A DNA stretch of 9,299 nucleotides, taken from the NCBI GenBank assembly GCA_900551635.1, contig URWQ01000042.1, forward strand, positions 1 to 9,299, in the 5' to 3' direction. The first letter of the stretch is position 1. Each line of letters opens with the position of its first letter. Both the position numbers and the translations under genes were made by a program. Origin of the DNA: an uncultured Collinsella sp. (GTDB lineage: Bacteria; Actinomycetota; Coriobacteriia; Coriobacteriales; Coriobacteriaceae). The notes beneath the pieces are model-generated. The model was not told the DNA's origin. It searched no databases and was given only the letters and a program-made list of their open reading frames with translations. Below are positions 1 through 6,127 of this stretch, in pieces.

Positions 1-1853
1 GACGCCAGCTCACGGATGCTCTCGTGATACACGTCATCGAACGAATCGAGCGGAGACTCGATACCGTAATGATGGTAGTACCACCAGTAGCAGGGATAAT
101 TGTCATAGAAGCCGTCGGCCTCGCGCACCTCGGGCGGCACGGCCTCGGCAAGCTGACGCAGCACTTCCTTGGAAACACCCAGCGCCACGCCCATCACCAG
201 CAGCTTGTTCCACAGCACCAGATCGCCGGGGATGGCTTCCTTTAGACGCGTGAAGTCCTCGAGCCAATGCTTAAGTGCCTTGCAGCGAGCCGCCACCTCG
301 GCGCCCTCCGGCGTAAAGCGGCGGAACGTAAGGCCCACGCCGATACCCACCAGCACAATCGGCACCGAGATAACCGCGGCGGTAATGTTCGCCTGTGCGC
401 CATCGGTAAAGAAGATGGATCCCACGGGAACAAAGGCAATCAGGATACCAAGAACCAGGCAAAACACCATTGCAACAATGCCGTCTGAGGCAACGTACTC
501 GCTATCGGCCAGCTTGCCCTTAACGGTGTTCTGATAGTCCTCGAGCTTGTCGCCCACGGGTGTAGCGTGCTGCTTGACGTAGTGCTGCAGCTCGTCGAAC
601 GTGCGCGAGCGATCGCCGTTCTCGTCAGGCTTAGTACCGGCAAAGAAGACCTTGAGCACCATGTGGTCAATGCCCTTGGCCGACTTCCAGCCCGCATCAC
701 TCACCGTCACGCGATACGTCTGCTCTTCTTTTTCACGCCCCAACAGACCCTTCTTGGCCTTGGTCACGGTCGCCTGCTCCAGCTTGATCACACGGTCGTC
801 AGTGAGCTTCATGAGCGTGGCGATATATGCCTGATCGGGCACCTCGTTCCAGCTCATGAGGGCCGAAAGCACGGCGGGATGGTCGGCCGAAGGCACATCG
901 CGGAAATATTCGTCCTGGAAAAGCGGCTTGGGCTTGCGCTTGCGCAGCTTGAGCATAACGATTGTGCCGGTAAAGGCCACCGCCGCAACAACACTTAGCA
1001 CGGCAAGTGCATTGGCAATCATGCGAGCGTGAGCGCGGCGGGCGTTAGCTTCGTCGGCCCATTCCTTCTCTTCGCTCAGGATCGTTGACATGCGCTCTTC
1101 GCCCGAAGCGGCAAGCTGCGGCACCCAGTCGCTAGGGAAGGCGATGCGTGCCTCGGCGAATTCGCCCTGGTGCACGCAGGGAATGGTATAGGTGACCATG
1201 GGCTCGTCCTCATCGAGCGACACGTCGCCCGTCAGCGGACCATGGCCCCATGCGCGGAAGTTATCGCCCTTGACGGCCGCCGTCCCGGCAGCGGCATTCG
1301 CGAAGCACACTTCCATCTCGACGTCATCGGAATCCGCAGACCAGCCGTCACCTACGAACTTCCAGTAGAGCTCGGCGGTATCGGCCCAGTTCATAACCGC
1401 ACCGGTCATGGTGTAGCTCACGTAGTAGATTGCGCTGTCGCCGCTCTCGTGAGGGCTGAACACCTTAATCCTTACGCCGTCACCGGTCTGCTCGACCGTG
1501 TAGACGCCAGAGTCGCCCTTGTTCGCGCTATCGACTTTGTTAAACGCGGTGTCCTCTTCCTCGACACTCAGCACGTCGACGCCCGCCGTGCCGCCCTGCT
1601 GGTTGGTGCCCGTATTGATCTCCCAAAACACGCCGTTGATGTCGTCGTCGAAATCAAACTGGCGCCCCTCGACAACGGTCAACGACCCATCGGCCTCAAC
1701 CGTGGCGCCGATGTAGGTTTGGCTCATGGAATAGCCGTCGGCGTGCGCGGCGGCGGGCAGTAGCAACAATGCAAGCGCGACGAGTGCGCAGACGGAAGCA
1801 AATCGCGCGAATAGGCGACGCTGCCGATAGGTCTTGGCAACGGGGGCGTTCAT
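1..1853 (-). CDS. DUF2207 domain-containing membrane protein (C-terminus cut off by window edge)
   Basis: The reading frame stays open from an ATG at 1853 to the left edge, giving 617 complete codons without a stop. Residues 1-39 form a signal peptide: a basic start, a hydrophobic core around LVALALLLLPAAA, and a probable AHA|DG cleavage site. Residues 40-250 are the extracellular DUF2207 region, with the family-typical pattern 'DGSLTVVEGRQFDF...INGVFWEI' near 55-79. Membrane helices follow at about 278-301, 459-481 and 489-509. Between them lies a soluble region (about 302-455) with a winged-helix-like stretch 'AYIATLMKLTDDRVIKLEQ'. After the last helix comes the family-typical 'HWLEDFTRLKEA...LWNKLLVMGVALGVSKEVLRQL' (529-568). 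The end is missing; in relatives it is often a low-complexity Gly/Ser tail. An AAAGGA box (1861-1866) sits 7 nt before the start. The molecular role of DUF2207 proteins is unknown; envelope location is well supported. Confidence 0.9.
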   Translation of the reverse strand, partial: MNAPVAKTYRQRRLFARFASVCALVALALLLLPAAAHADGYSMSQTYIGATVEADGSLTVVEGRQFDFDDDINGVFWEINTGTNQQGGTAGVDVLSVEEEDTAFNKVDSANKGDSGVYTVEQTGDGVRIKVFSPHESGDSAIYYVSYTMTGAVMNWADTAELYWKFVGDGWSADSDDVEMEVCFANAAAGTAAVKGDNFRAWGHGPLTGDVSLDEDEPMVTYTIPCVHQGEFAEARIAFPSDWVPQLAASGEERMSTILSEEKEWADEANARRAHARMIANALAVLSVVAAVAFTGTIVMLKLRKRKPKPLFQDEYFRDVPSADHPAVLSALMSWNEVPDQAYIATLMKLTDDRVIKLEQATVTKAKKGLLGREKEEQTYRVTVSDAGWKSAKGIDHMVLKVFFAGTKPDENGDRSRTFDELQHYVKQHATPVGDKLEDYQNTVKGKLADSEYVASDGIVAMVFCLVLGILIAFVPVGSIFFTDGAQANITAAVISVPIVLVGIGVGLTFRRFTPEGAEVAARCKALKHWLEDFTRLKEAIPGDLVLWNKLLVMGVALGVSKEVLRQLAEAVPPEVREADGFYDNYPCYWWYYHHYGIESPLDSFDDVYHESIRELA

Positions 1854-1887
1854 AGGCACATCCTTTGTCTGTAAAACCAACAGCGCC

Positions 1888-1893
1888 ATTGTC
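1888..1893 (-). promoter_or_regulatory. Candidate -10 box (GACAAT) for the DUF2207 gene
   Basis: On the minus strand GACAAT lies about 34 nt before the DUF2207 start codon, which would give a short 5' leader that includes the AAAGGA ribosome-binding site. I see no convincing -35 box at 16-18 nt, so this is a weak assignment. Confidence 0.3.
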
Positions 1894-1975
1894 CCACGTT
1901 TGCGGGTACGCATGACGAACATCTAGGCGACCGGAGCGCCAAACGGGATGAAAGTCACCCCGCACCGCCAGCAGT

Positions 1976-2022
1976 TAGTCATTGGGGACGTTCTTAAATG
2001 ACTAGTCGTTAGGGACACTCTT
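1976..2022. repeat. Two tandem REP-like units, 27-nt period
   Basis: TAGTCATTGGGGACGTTCTT (1976-1995) is followed 27 nt later by TAGTCGTTAGGGACACTCTT (2003-2022); they match at 16 of 20 positions. The first unit also sits in an inverted repeat: TAGTCATT (1976-1983) pairs with AATGACTA (1997-2004) around a 13-nt loop. From memory, near-identical 'GTCATTGGGGACGTTCT' sequences are scattered in Coriobacteriia genomes, sometimes near REP-associated (RAYT, IS200-like) transposases. No transposase is present here. The repeat itself is seen directly; the family assignment is inference. Confidence 0.6.
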
Positions 2023-2050
2023 TGGCATGGCATGCGCCAACGATAGATAC

Positions 2051-2087
2051 CACTTCACAGCTCCGTCACAGGTGTGCCTATGAAGTG
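2051..2087. repeat. Inverted repeat CACTTCA/TGAAGTG
   Basis: A 7-bp perfect stem (2051-2057 with 2081-2087) encloses a 23-nt loop. TCACAG occurs twice near it (2055-2060 and 2066-2071). It may be part of the same repeat element as 1976-2022. No function can be assigned. Confidence 0.4.
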
Positions 2088-2197
2088 TGGCCGCGCCATC
2101 CGCTGATTGACCCGCCAGCCGAGGGGCATAAAGCAGTTGAGCGAAAACGGTTTGCCCCTTTGCCGTCCGCTCGAGGATCATGTCCCCCTTTTCCGCG

Positions 2198-2233
2198 GAA
2201 ACCCCGGCAGTTGCGAAGAGCTGCCGGGGTTTC
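2198..2233 (+). terminator. Perfect 13-bp stem-loop, possible intrinsic terminator
   Basis: GAAACCCCGGCAG (2198-2210) pairs perfectly with CTGCCGGGGTTTC (2221-2233) around a 10-nt loop. The stem is GC-rich and ends in TTT on the plus strand, but the sequence after it (CTGTCGTGT) is a poor U-tract. No annotated gene upstream reads into it on the plus strand. It could end a short unannotated transcript or be a folded repeat. On the minus strand there is no U-tract at all. The stem is certain; terminator function is not. Confidence 0.45.
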
Positions 2234-2356
2234 TGTCGTGTATAAGGCCGAGTCGGTGCGCGGCGATCGAGCTGTCGAGCCGGTGGTCCGGCACGCGCAA
2301 CGCGCGGCCTCGGCAACTTGCAGGCCACGGCAGCGTCTCCCCATCGCGCCCCGCGC

Positions 2357-2362
2357 TATACT
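2357..2362 (+). promoter_or_regulatory. TATACT -10 box, probable leaderless promoter of gluQRS
   Basis: TATACT ends 7 nt before the ATG at 2370, so transcription would start at or within a base or two of the start codon. There is no Shine-Dalgarno-like sequence between the box and the ATG, which fits leaderless translation, common in actinobacteria. No clear -35 box is visible at 16-18 nt. Confidence 0.45.
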
Positions 2363-2369
2363 CGTCCGC

Positions 2370-3380
2370 ATGGATATCAAAGCACGCAACATAGCACCGC
2401 CCGCCGCGGACGCGCCAACGACGCCGTCCGCCTCCGCTCCCGCGCCCGTTGTGGGCCGCTTTGCCCCGTCGCCCTCGGGCCGCATGCACTTGGGCAACGT
2501 GTTCAGCTGCCTGTGTGCGTGGCTTTCGGCCCGCAGCCAGGGCGGCCGCATCGTACTGCGCATCGAGGACCTGGACGATCGCTGCAAGCGTCCGGAACTT
2601 GCCGCTCAACTGGTCGACGACCTGGCATGGCTAGGGCTCGAGTGGGACGAAGGCCCCTACTACCAGCACGATCGCCTGGACTTGTACGAGGATGCCCTGC
2701 GCCAGCTGCAAGACGCCGGCCTCACCTACCCCTGCTTTTGCACACGTGCCGAGCTCCACGCCGCAAGCGCACCGCACGCCAGCGACGGCACGCCCATCTA
2801 CCGCGGCGCCTGCCGAGGCCTTTCTGCCGAGGAGGTTGCCCGCCGCAGCATCCTGCGCGCTCCGGCCACGCGCCTGCGCGTGCCCGCCGTCGACGACCTC
2901 GCAGACGATGTGATCGAATTTGTGGACCGCACGTATGGTGCCCAATGCGAGGCGCTCGCCACTGAATGCGGCGACTTTTTGGTGCGCCGCAGCGACGGCG
3001 TGTTTGCCTATCAGCTAGCCGTGGTGGTCGATGACGCCGCCATGGGCGTCACCGAGGTCGTGCGCGGATGCGACCTGCTGGGCTCCACGCCGCGCCAAAT
3101 CTACCTGCAGCATCTGCTGGGACTTCCCACGCCGCACTACGCGCACATTCCGCTGCTCATGTCATCGGACGGCCGCCGCCTTTCCAAGCGCGATCGCGAT
3201 CTGGACCTGGGCGAGCTCCGCACCCGCTTTGGCACACCCGAGGCACTGTTGGGATGGCTCGCCGGGCAAACAGGCATCGCGCCGGACACCACGCCGCGTA
3301 CCGCCGAGCAGCTGGTCGAGCACTTTAGCTGGGACGTCATCCGCGCGCATCGGGAGAACATCACTGTAACGGTCGAGTAG
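2370..3380 (+). CDS. gluQRS: Glutamyl-Q tRNA(Asp) synthetase (GluQRS)
   Basis: This 336-residue class I aminoacyl-tRNA synthetase paralogue activates glutamate with ATP and transfers it to queuosine at position 34 of tRNA-Asp, in the cytoplasm. The 'GRFAPSPSGRMHLGN' motif (29-43, HIGH equivalent) and 'RRLSKRD' (KMSKS equivalent, around 269-275) mark the Rossmann catalytic core. The GluQRS zinc site is visible as C122-x-C124 with Y144 and C148. The protein lacks the C-terminal anticodon-binding domain of a true GluRS (about 450-500 residues), which is why I call it GluQRS. Residues 1-27 are an Ala/Pro-rich extension with no family counterpart. The frame is open back to 2022, but that stretch encodes nothing family-like, so the ATG at 2370 is chosen; TATACT lies 7 nt before it. 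It ends 15 nt from the convergent phosphoesterase gene. The substrate rests on family knowledge. Confidence 0.93.
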   Translation: MDIKARNIAPPAADAPTTPSASAPAPVVGRFAPSPSGRMHLGNVFSCLCAWLSARSQGGRIVLRIEDLDDRCKRPELAAQLVDDLAWLGLEWDEGPYYQHDRLDLYEDALRQLQDAGLTYPCFCTRAELHAASAPHASDGTPIYRGACRGLSAEEVARRSILRAPATRLRVPAVDDLADDVIEFVDRTYGAQCEALATECGDFLVRRSDGVFAYQLAVVVDDAAMGVTEVVRGCDLLGSTPRQIYLQHLLGLPTPHYAHIPLLMSSDGRRLSKRDRDLDLGELRTRFGTPEALLGWLAGQTGIAPDTTPRTAEQLVEHFSWDVIRAHRENITVTVE

Positions 3381-3395
3381 CCAGCCACCCCGCCT

Positions 3396-4121
3396 CTACG
3401 CAACATCCCAGGGCTGGAGTTCGTCGCCCAAGCGAACGATGCAGTCGTAGAGCACGGTGTGACGCTCGGCCGGGTTGGTATCCCGATGAAAATGCCCGTA
3501 GTACCAGCGCTTGTAGTCCAAGCGGTCTTCCAGCTCATCGAAAAATGCCGTAAGCCGATCAACGGAGGGGCAATTCCAGCCGGACGCTGGATAAAGCGTG
3601 GACGAAAGCATGCGCGTAGAGCAGGTGTGAGTGATCACGTAGTCGACCGTCCAGCCCACGCTGTCGAGCTTTGCCCGCGCCTCCTCAAAGTTGCGCTCGT
3701 CCGGCAGCTCCTGCGGCCACCAGCTGGAATACGGAATGCGGTATTCCTTGTCCACGCTCGTGGCGCCGCCCATGGTAAAGACCGTTGAGCCGTCGAGCTC
3801 AAAAACCTCACCGCGCGTCAGGCGTCGGATGGGCGAGGTGTCCGACAGACGCTGCGTCAGGCCGCCGTGCCACAGCTCCATGGGGCGCTCCGACCAGTGA
3901 TCGAAACGCTCGTGGTTGCCGTCGACAAACAGCACGGTATAGGGGCGCGACTCCAGCCAGGCGATGTCGGCACATTCCTCGGCAGAGAAATCCCACGGAA
4001 AGCCAAAGTCGCCCGCGATGATGAGATAGTCGTCACTTGTCAGACCATCCCCAAGATCCCAGTCGCGAAGCTTTTGCATGTCGACGCCGCCGTGAATATC
4101 GCCCGTCACATAGACCGTCAT
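3396..4121 (-). CDS. Calcineurin-like metallophosphoesterase
   Basis: This 241-residue cytoplasmic protein has the complete metallophosphoesterase signature: GDIHG (7-11), GDFG (37-40), GNHE (68-71), a later metal-binding 'VITH' histidine, and 'YYGHFHRD' near the C-terminus. These residues bind two metal ions and hydrolyse phosphoester bonds; the natural substrate cannot be read from the sequence. No signal peptide or membrane helix is visible. The frame extends upstream to an ATG at 4157, but the ATG at 4121 begins directly with the first beta strand (MTVYVTGDIHG). It is also preceded by AAGTGGTGAT (4125-4134), an excellent match to the 16S rRNA 3' end, so I chose 4121. It is convergent with gluQRS, with only 15 nt between the stops and no hairpin there. 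The small membrane protein gene lies 85 nt upstream on the same strand. Confidence 0.92.
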   Translation of the reverse strand: MTVYVTGDIHGGVDMQKLRDWDLGDGLTSDDYLIIAGDFGFPWDFSAEECADIAWLESRPYTVLFVDGNHERFDHWSERPMELWHGGLTQRLSDTSPIRRLTRGEVFELDGSTVFTMGGATSVDKEYRIPYSSWWPQELPDERNFEEARAKLDSVGWTVDYVITHTCSTRMLSSTLYPASGWNCPSVDRLTAFFDELEDRLDYKRWYYGHFHRDTNPAERHTVLYDCIVRLGDELQPWDVA

Positions 4122-4124
4122 CGG

Positions 4125-4134
4125 ATCACCACTT
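4125..4134 (-). promoter_or_regulatory. Ribosome-binding site fixing the phosphoesterase start
   Basis: AAGTGGTGAT on the minus strand matches the extended Shine-Dalgarno consensus AAGGAGGTGAT at all but the missing/changed AG. It ends 3 nt before the ATG at 4121. The alternative ATG at 4157 has no such site. Confidence 0.7.
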
Positions 4135-4206
4135 CCCTGTAAGTCGCTAGCCCACATTCTGCACGATCACTAAGTCAACCGTTCCAGCCCTTCCATCCTT
4201 TGGGAC

Positions 4207-4446
4207 CTACCCCTCGCTCTTCCATCCAAACGGGTCAAACACCCAAAAGATCAGATCGAGCACGCCGCCGGTCATCGTGGCGCCGGCAAGAGCCATGCAA
4301 ACATGCAGAAAGCTGGCACTTCGGAGCACGTCGAACGGCCCCAGAACAGCCAGCAGCGCGACCGCTGCGCCGGCTACGCACAGCGCGAGGCACGGCCCCG
4401 CGTCCTTTACGCACTTCTTTGCGAGATGCTTTGCGTTGTCACTCAT
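4207..4446 (-). CDS. Small two-helix membrane protein, function unknown
   Basis: This 79-residue protein starts at the ATG at 4446, with AAGGAG (4457-4462) 10 nt before it. The frame is open further upstream to 4596, but that stretch is not protein-like and has no ribosome-binding site. A short charged N-terminus (MSDNAKHLAKKCVKDAG) is followed by a helix at about 18-37 (CLALCVAGAAVALLAVLG) and a second at about 46-70 (FLHVCMALAGATMTGGVLDLIFWVF). It ends in a short tail, DPFGWKSEG. Four cysteines lie in or near the helices (12, 19, 23, 50). I do not recognise the family. It lies 85 nt upstream of the phosphoesterase gene on the same strand, so joint transcription is possible, but no terminator or promoter settles it. 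Confidence 0.72.
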   Translation of the reverse strand: MSDNAKHLAKKCVKDAGPCLALCVAGAAVALLAVLGPFDVLRSASFLHVCMALAGATMTGGVLDLIFWVFDPFGWKSEG

Positions 4447-4780
4447 CGGTATCGAACTCCTTAGAGGGTCGTTGTTCAGACGCATGCCGCCGCGGCAGAG
4501 CGGGGCGGCAGGGTAAGTGTCACATGCTGTGCGGACATCAATGGAGAAACCGCCTGCTCGACCAACCTTTGACGCCGTTTTGCACCGGCACCACATCCCC
4601 CGCTATCGAGGTCTAATACTTTTCCCACCGCTACCCAAAAACTCATCCAACATTAATCTTGGCTCAAGAATCGCTTAATCTATAACCTGCACTATAGAGT
4701 TCGAACAAGGGGCGGGGCGGCGCCGCGCAACGCAGGCCGCCGAACGCAACGCTCGCGCCCATCGAACGAAAGGACAGGTC
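4447..4780. other. 334-base divergent intergenic region
   Basis: This region separates the minus-strand small membrane protein from the plus-strand DUF4342 operon. It holds the ribosome-binding site of the former (4457-4462) and a promoter for the latter (4659-4686). A GC-rich leader of roughly 90 nt follows, with a GGCGG/CCGCC hairpin (4716-4720 with 4737-4741) and two copies of CGCAACGC. I see no further gene and no clear minus-strand promoter. Confidence 0.5.
4659..4686 (+). promoter_or_regulatory. Promoter of the DUF4342-RR-HK operon
   Basis: TTGGCT (4659-4664) and TATAAC (4681-4686), spaced by 16 nt, form a good housekeeping-sigma promoter in a locally AT-rich stretch. A second TATAGA (4692-4697) lies just downstream but lacks a matching -35. 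The leader to the first start codon is about 90 nt and GC-rich. Confidence 0.6.
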
Positions 4781-5323
4781 ATGGACGACCTCGAAAAAGT
4801 TGAAACCATCCGCACCAAGTGCAACGTGAGCTACACCGATGCCAAGGCAGCGCTCGATGCCGCCGACGGCAACGTCCTGGATGCCATCATTTGGCTCGAG
4901 TCGCAGGGCAAGACCCAGACCACGTCGGCGCATGCCGCCACCGAGTCCGCGCCAGTCGATGAGCCCTCGGCCGAGATGGTCGCCGCGCAGGCCGCCTACG
5001 AAAAGTCGAGCGAAAAGACCGACTTCTCCAAGAAGATGGACAGCGTGTGGGAGTACCTCAAAAAGCTCTTCCGCCTGAGCCTGGACACCAAGTTTATCGC
5101 CACGCGCCGCGATGCGATAATCCTCAACATTCCCATCCTGATCCCCATCGTCGCCCTGTTTGCCTGGGGCGCCACGATTTGGCTGATGCTGCTTGGCCTG
5201 TTCTTTGGCATGCGCTACCGCATCGACAGCGACGGCGACGTGCCCGGCAGCATCAACAACCTGATGGATCACGCCGCCGATGCCGCGGACGGCATCAAAC
5301 AAAATCTGAACGACGACAAGTAA
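4781..5323 (+). CDS. DUF4342 domain protein: UBA-like N-terminus plus membrane segment
   Basis: This 180-residue protein begins with a UBA/TS-N-like three-helix domain (1-42: 'EKVETIRTKCNVSYTDAKAALDAADGNVLDAIIWLE'), the fold also used by the N-terminus of elongation factor Ts. A flexible Ala/Ser/Glu-rich linker (43-80) and a basic amphipathic stretch follow. A long hydrophobic region (112-145) is enough for one long or two short membrane helices, and the tail is polar. The N-terminal part resembles DUF4342 proteins, whose function is unknown; UBA-like domains generally bind proteins. AAAGGA lies 6-8 nt before the ATG. It is the first gene of an operon with the response regulator (18-nt gap) and kinase. 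This suggests a membrane protein that works with, or is controlled by, the two-component system; that is inference. Confidence 0.85.
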   Translation: MDDLEKVETIRTKCNVSYTDAKAALDAADGNVLDAIIWLESQGKTQTTSAHAATESAPVDEPSAEMVAAQAAYEKSSEKTDFSKKMDSVWEYLKKLFRLSLDTKFIATRRDAIILNIPILIPIVALFAWGATIWLMLLGLFFGMRYRIDSDGDVPGSINNLMDHAADAADGIKQNLNDDK

Positions 5324-5341
5324 TCACAGACAGGGGCACGC

Positions 5342-6127
5342 ATGGCACGGATCCTGATCGTAGAGGACGAGGAGAAAATCGCCCGCTTTGTGACACTCGA
5401 ACTGGAGCACGAGGGCTACCAGGTGGAGCACGCCGCCGACGGCCGCACCGCCGTGGACCTGGCACTGGAGCACGACTACGATCTGATCCTGCTCGATGTA
5501 TTGCTGCCGCAGCTCAACGGCATGGAGGTCTTGCGGCGTGTCCGCAAGCACAAGGATGTGCCAGTGATTATGGTCACAGCGCGCGATGCCGTGATGGACA
5601 AGGTGGCAGGGCTCGATGCCGGCGCCGACGATTACCTGACCAAGCCGTTTGCCATTGAGGAGCTGTTCGCACGAATCCGCGTGGCGTTGAAGCGCGCGGA
5701 GGCCGTGCGGGCGGCTTCGGGCGTTGGCGGCGCCGGCGCCAGGGCGGGTATAGCGGGCGGCGCGGCCGCCGGTATCGCCACAATGTCCCCGGCAACCGAC
5801 ACGGCCCAGGCTTCCGCCTCGCCCTCCCCCGCCACGCTAACCGTGGGCTCGGTCGCGCTCGACCCCGATCGCCGCGAGGTTATGGTCGGTGGCTCACCCA
5901 TCGTGCTGACTGCCCGCGAGTTCGACGTCCTCGCCCTGCTTATGGCGCATGCCGAGACCGTACTCACACGCGAGCGCATCGCGCACGAGGCGCTGGGCTA
6001 CGAATACGTGGGCGACACCAACAACGTCGACGTGCACATCGCGCACCTACGCGCCAAGATCGAGGACGCTGGCGGCGCCCGCATCATCCAGACCGTGCGC
6101 GGGGTGGGCTATGTCTGCCGCGCGTAA
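5342..6127 (+). CDS. OmpR/PhoB-family response regulator
   Basis: This 261-residue DNA-binding regulator is phosphorylated by the kinase encoded next to it. Receiver domain 1-118: acidic pocket E8-D9, phospho-acceptor D52 (ILLDVLLP), T79 and K101 (TKPF) all present. The C-terminal winged-helix domain (about 166-260) has 'LTAREFDVLALLMAHAETVLTRERI', the recognition-helix region 'TNNVDVHIAHLRAKIE', and the terminal 'IQTVRGVGYVCRA' typical of the family. The two domains are joined by an unusually long linker (about 120-165), Ala/Gly-rich then Ser/Pro/Thr-rich; most family members have 10-20 residues there. Total length is therefore above the usual 225-240. It starts 18 nt after the DUF4342 gene, with AGGGG before the ATG, and its end overlaps the kinase start by 17 nt. 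It probably regulates its own operon, but no operator was identified. Confidence 0.95.
   Translation: MARILIVEDEEKIARFVTLELEHEGYQVEHAADGRTAVDLALEHDYDLILLDVLLPQLNGMEVLRRVRKHKDVPVIMVTARDAVMDKVAGLDAGADDYLTKPFAIEELFARIRVALKRAEAVRAASGVGGAGARAGIAGGAAAGIATMSPATDTAQASASPSPATLTVGSVALDPDRREVMVGGSPIVLTAREFDVLALLMAHAETVLTRERIAHEALGYEYVGDTNNVDVHIAHLRAKIEDAGGARIIQTVRGVGYVCRA
6101..6108 (+). promoter_or_regulatory. Ribosome-binding site fixing the kinase start inside the regulator gene
   Basis: GGGGTGGG lies 2 nt before the ATG at 6111 and within the last codons of the response regulator. It supports starting the kinase at 6111 rather than at the ATG at 5949 in the same frame, which would overlap the regulator by about 180 nt with implausible protein. 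Confidence 0.55.

Larger units (their letters stand above)
1854..2369. other. Palindrome-rich 516-base intergenic region between DUF2207 gene and gluQRS
   Basis: I see no protein gene here, although one plus frame is open from 2022 into gluQRS. In order it holds: the leader and possible promoter of the minus-strand DUF2207 gene (to about 1895); about 80 nt with nothing I can recognise; a duplicated REP-like unit (1976-2022); a hairpin with stem CACTTCA/TGAAGTG (2051-2057 with 2081-2087); two mutually exclusive hairpins in 2123-2172; a perfect 13-bp stem-loop (2198-2233); and a TATACT box just before the gluQRS start. The density of inverted repeats is far above the rest of the window. This suggests either decayed REP-type repeats or a structured RNA. 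Confidence 0.6.

Noticed and set aside
1170..1763. A 197-residue plus-strand frame opposite the DUF2207 gene
   Set aside because: The minus strand carries a continuous protein with signal peptide and family motifs, so the plus frame is its antisense shadow.
1976..2235. CRISPR-like array or attachment site in the palindrome cluster
   Set aside because: There are only two diverged units and no regular spacers, and no cas genes or integrase are in the window.
2022..2369. Upstream extension of the gluQRS frame to an ATG at 2022 (452 residues)
   Set aside because: The added residues are low-quality Arg/Pro/Ala sequence encoded by palindromic intergenic DNA, and GluQRS proteins are about 300 residues long. 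The frame is open by chance in GC-rich DNA.
2078..2587. Several minus-strand open frames opposite gluQRS and its upstream region
   Set aside because: These are shadows of high-GC coding sequence, with Arg/Ala-rich composition and no domain or ribosome-binding site.
4122..4157. Alternative phosphoesterase start at 4157
   Set aside because: No ribosome-binding site precedes it. The 12 added residues come before the first conserved beta strand, while the ATG at 4121 has a near-ideal site.
4173..4178. TTGACT on the minus strand as -35 box of the phosphoesterase gene
   Set aside because: At 16-19 nt downstream there is no sequence resembling a -10 box.
4781..4910. UBA-like domain as a sign of eukaryotic contamination or of a ubiquitin system
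   Set aside because: UBA/TS-N folds are native to bacteria (EF-Ts, DUF4342), and no ubiquitin-like or E1/E2-type genes are nearby.
5949..6110. Kinase start at 5949
   Set aside because: It would overlap the regulator's DNA-binding domain by about 180 nt, and the added Arg/Ser/Thr-rich sequence is a frame shadow.
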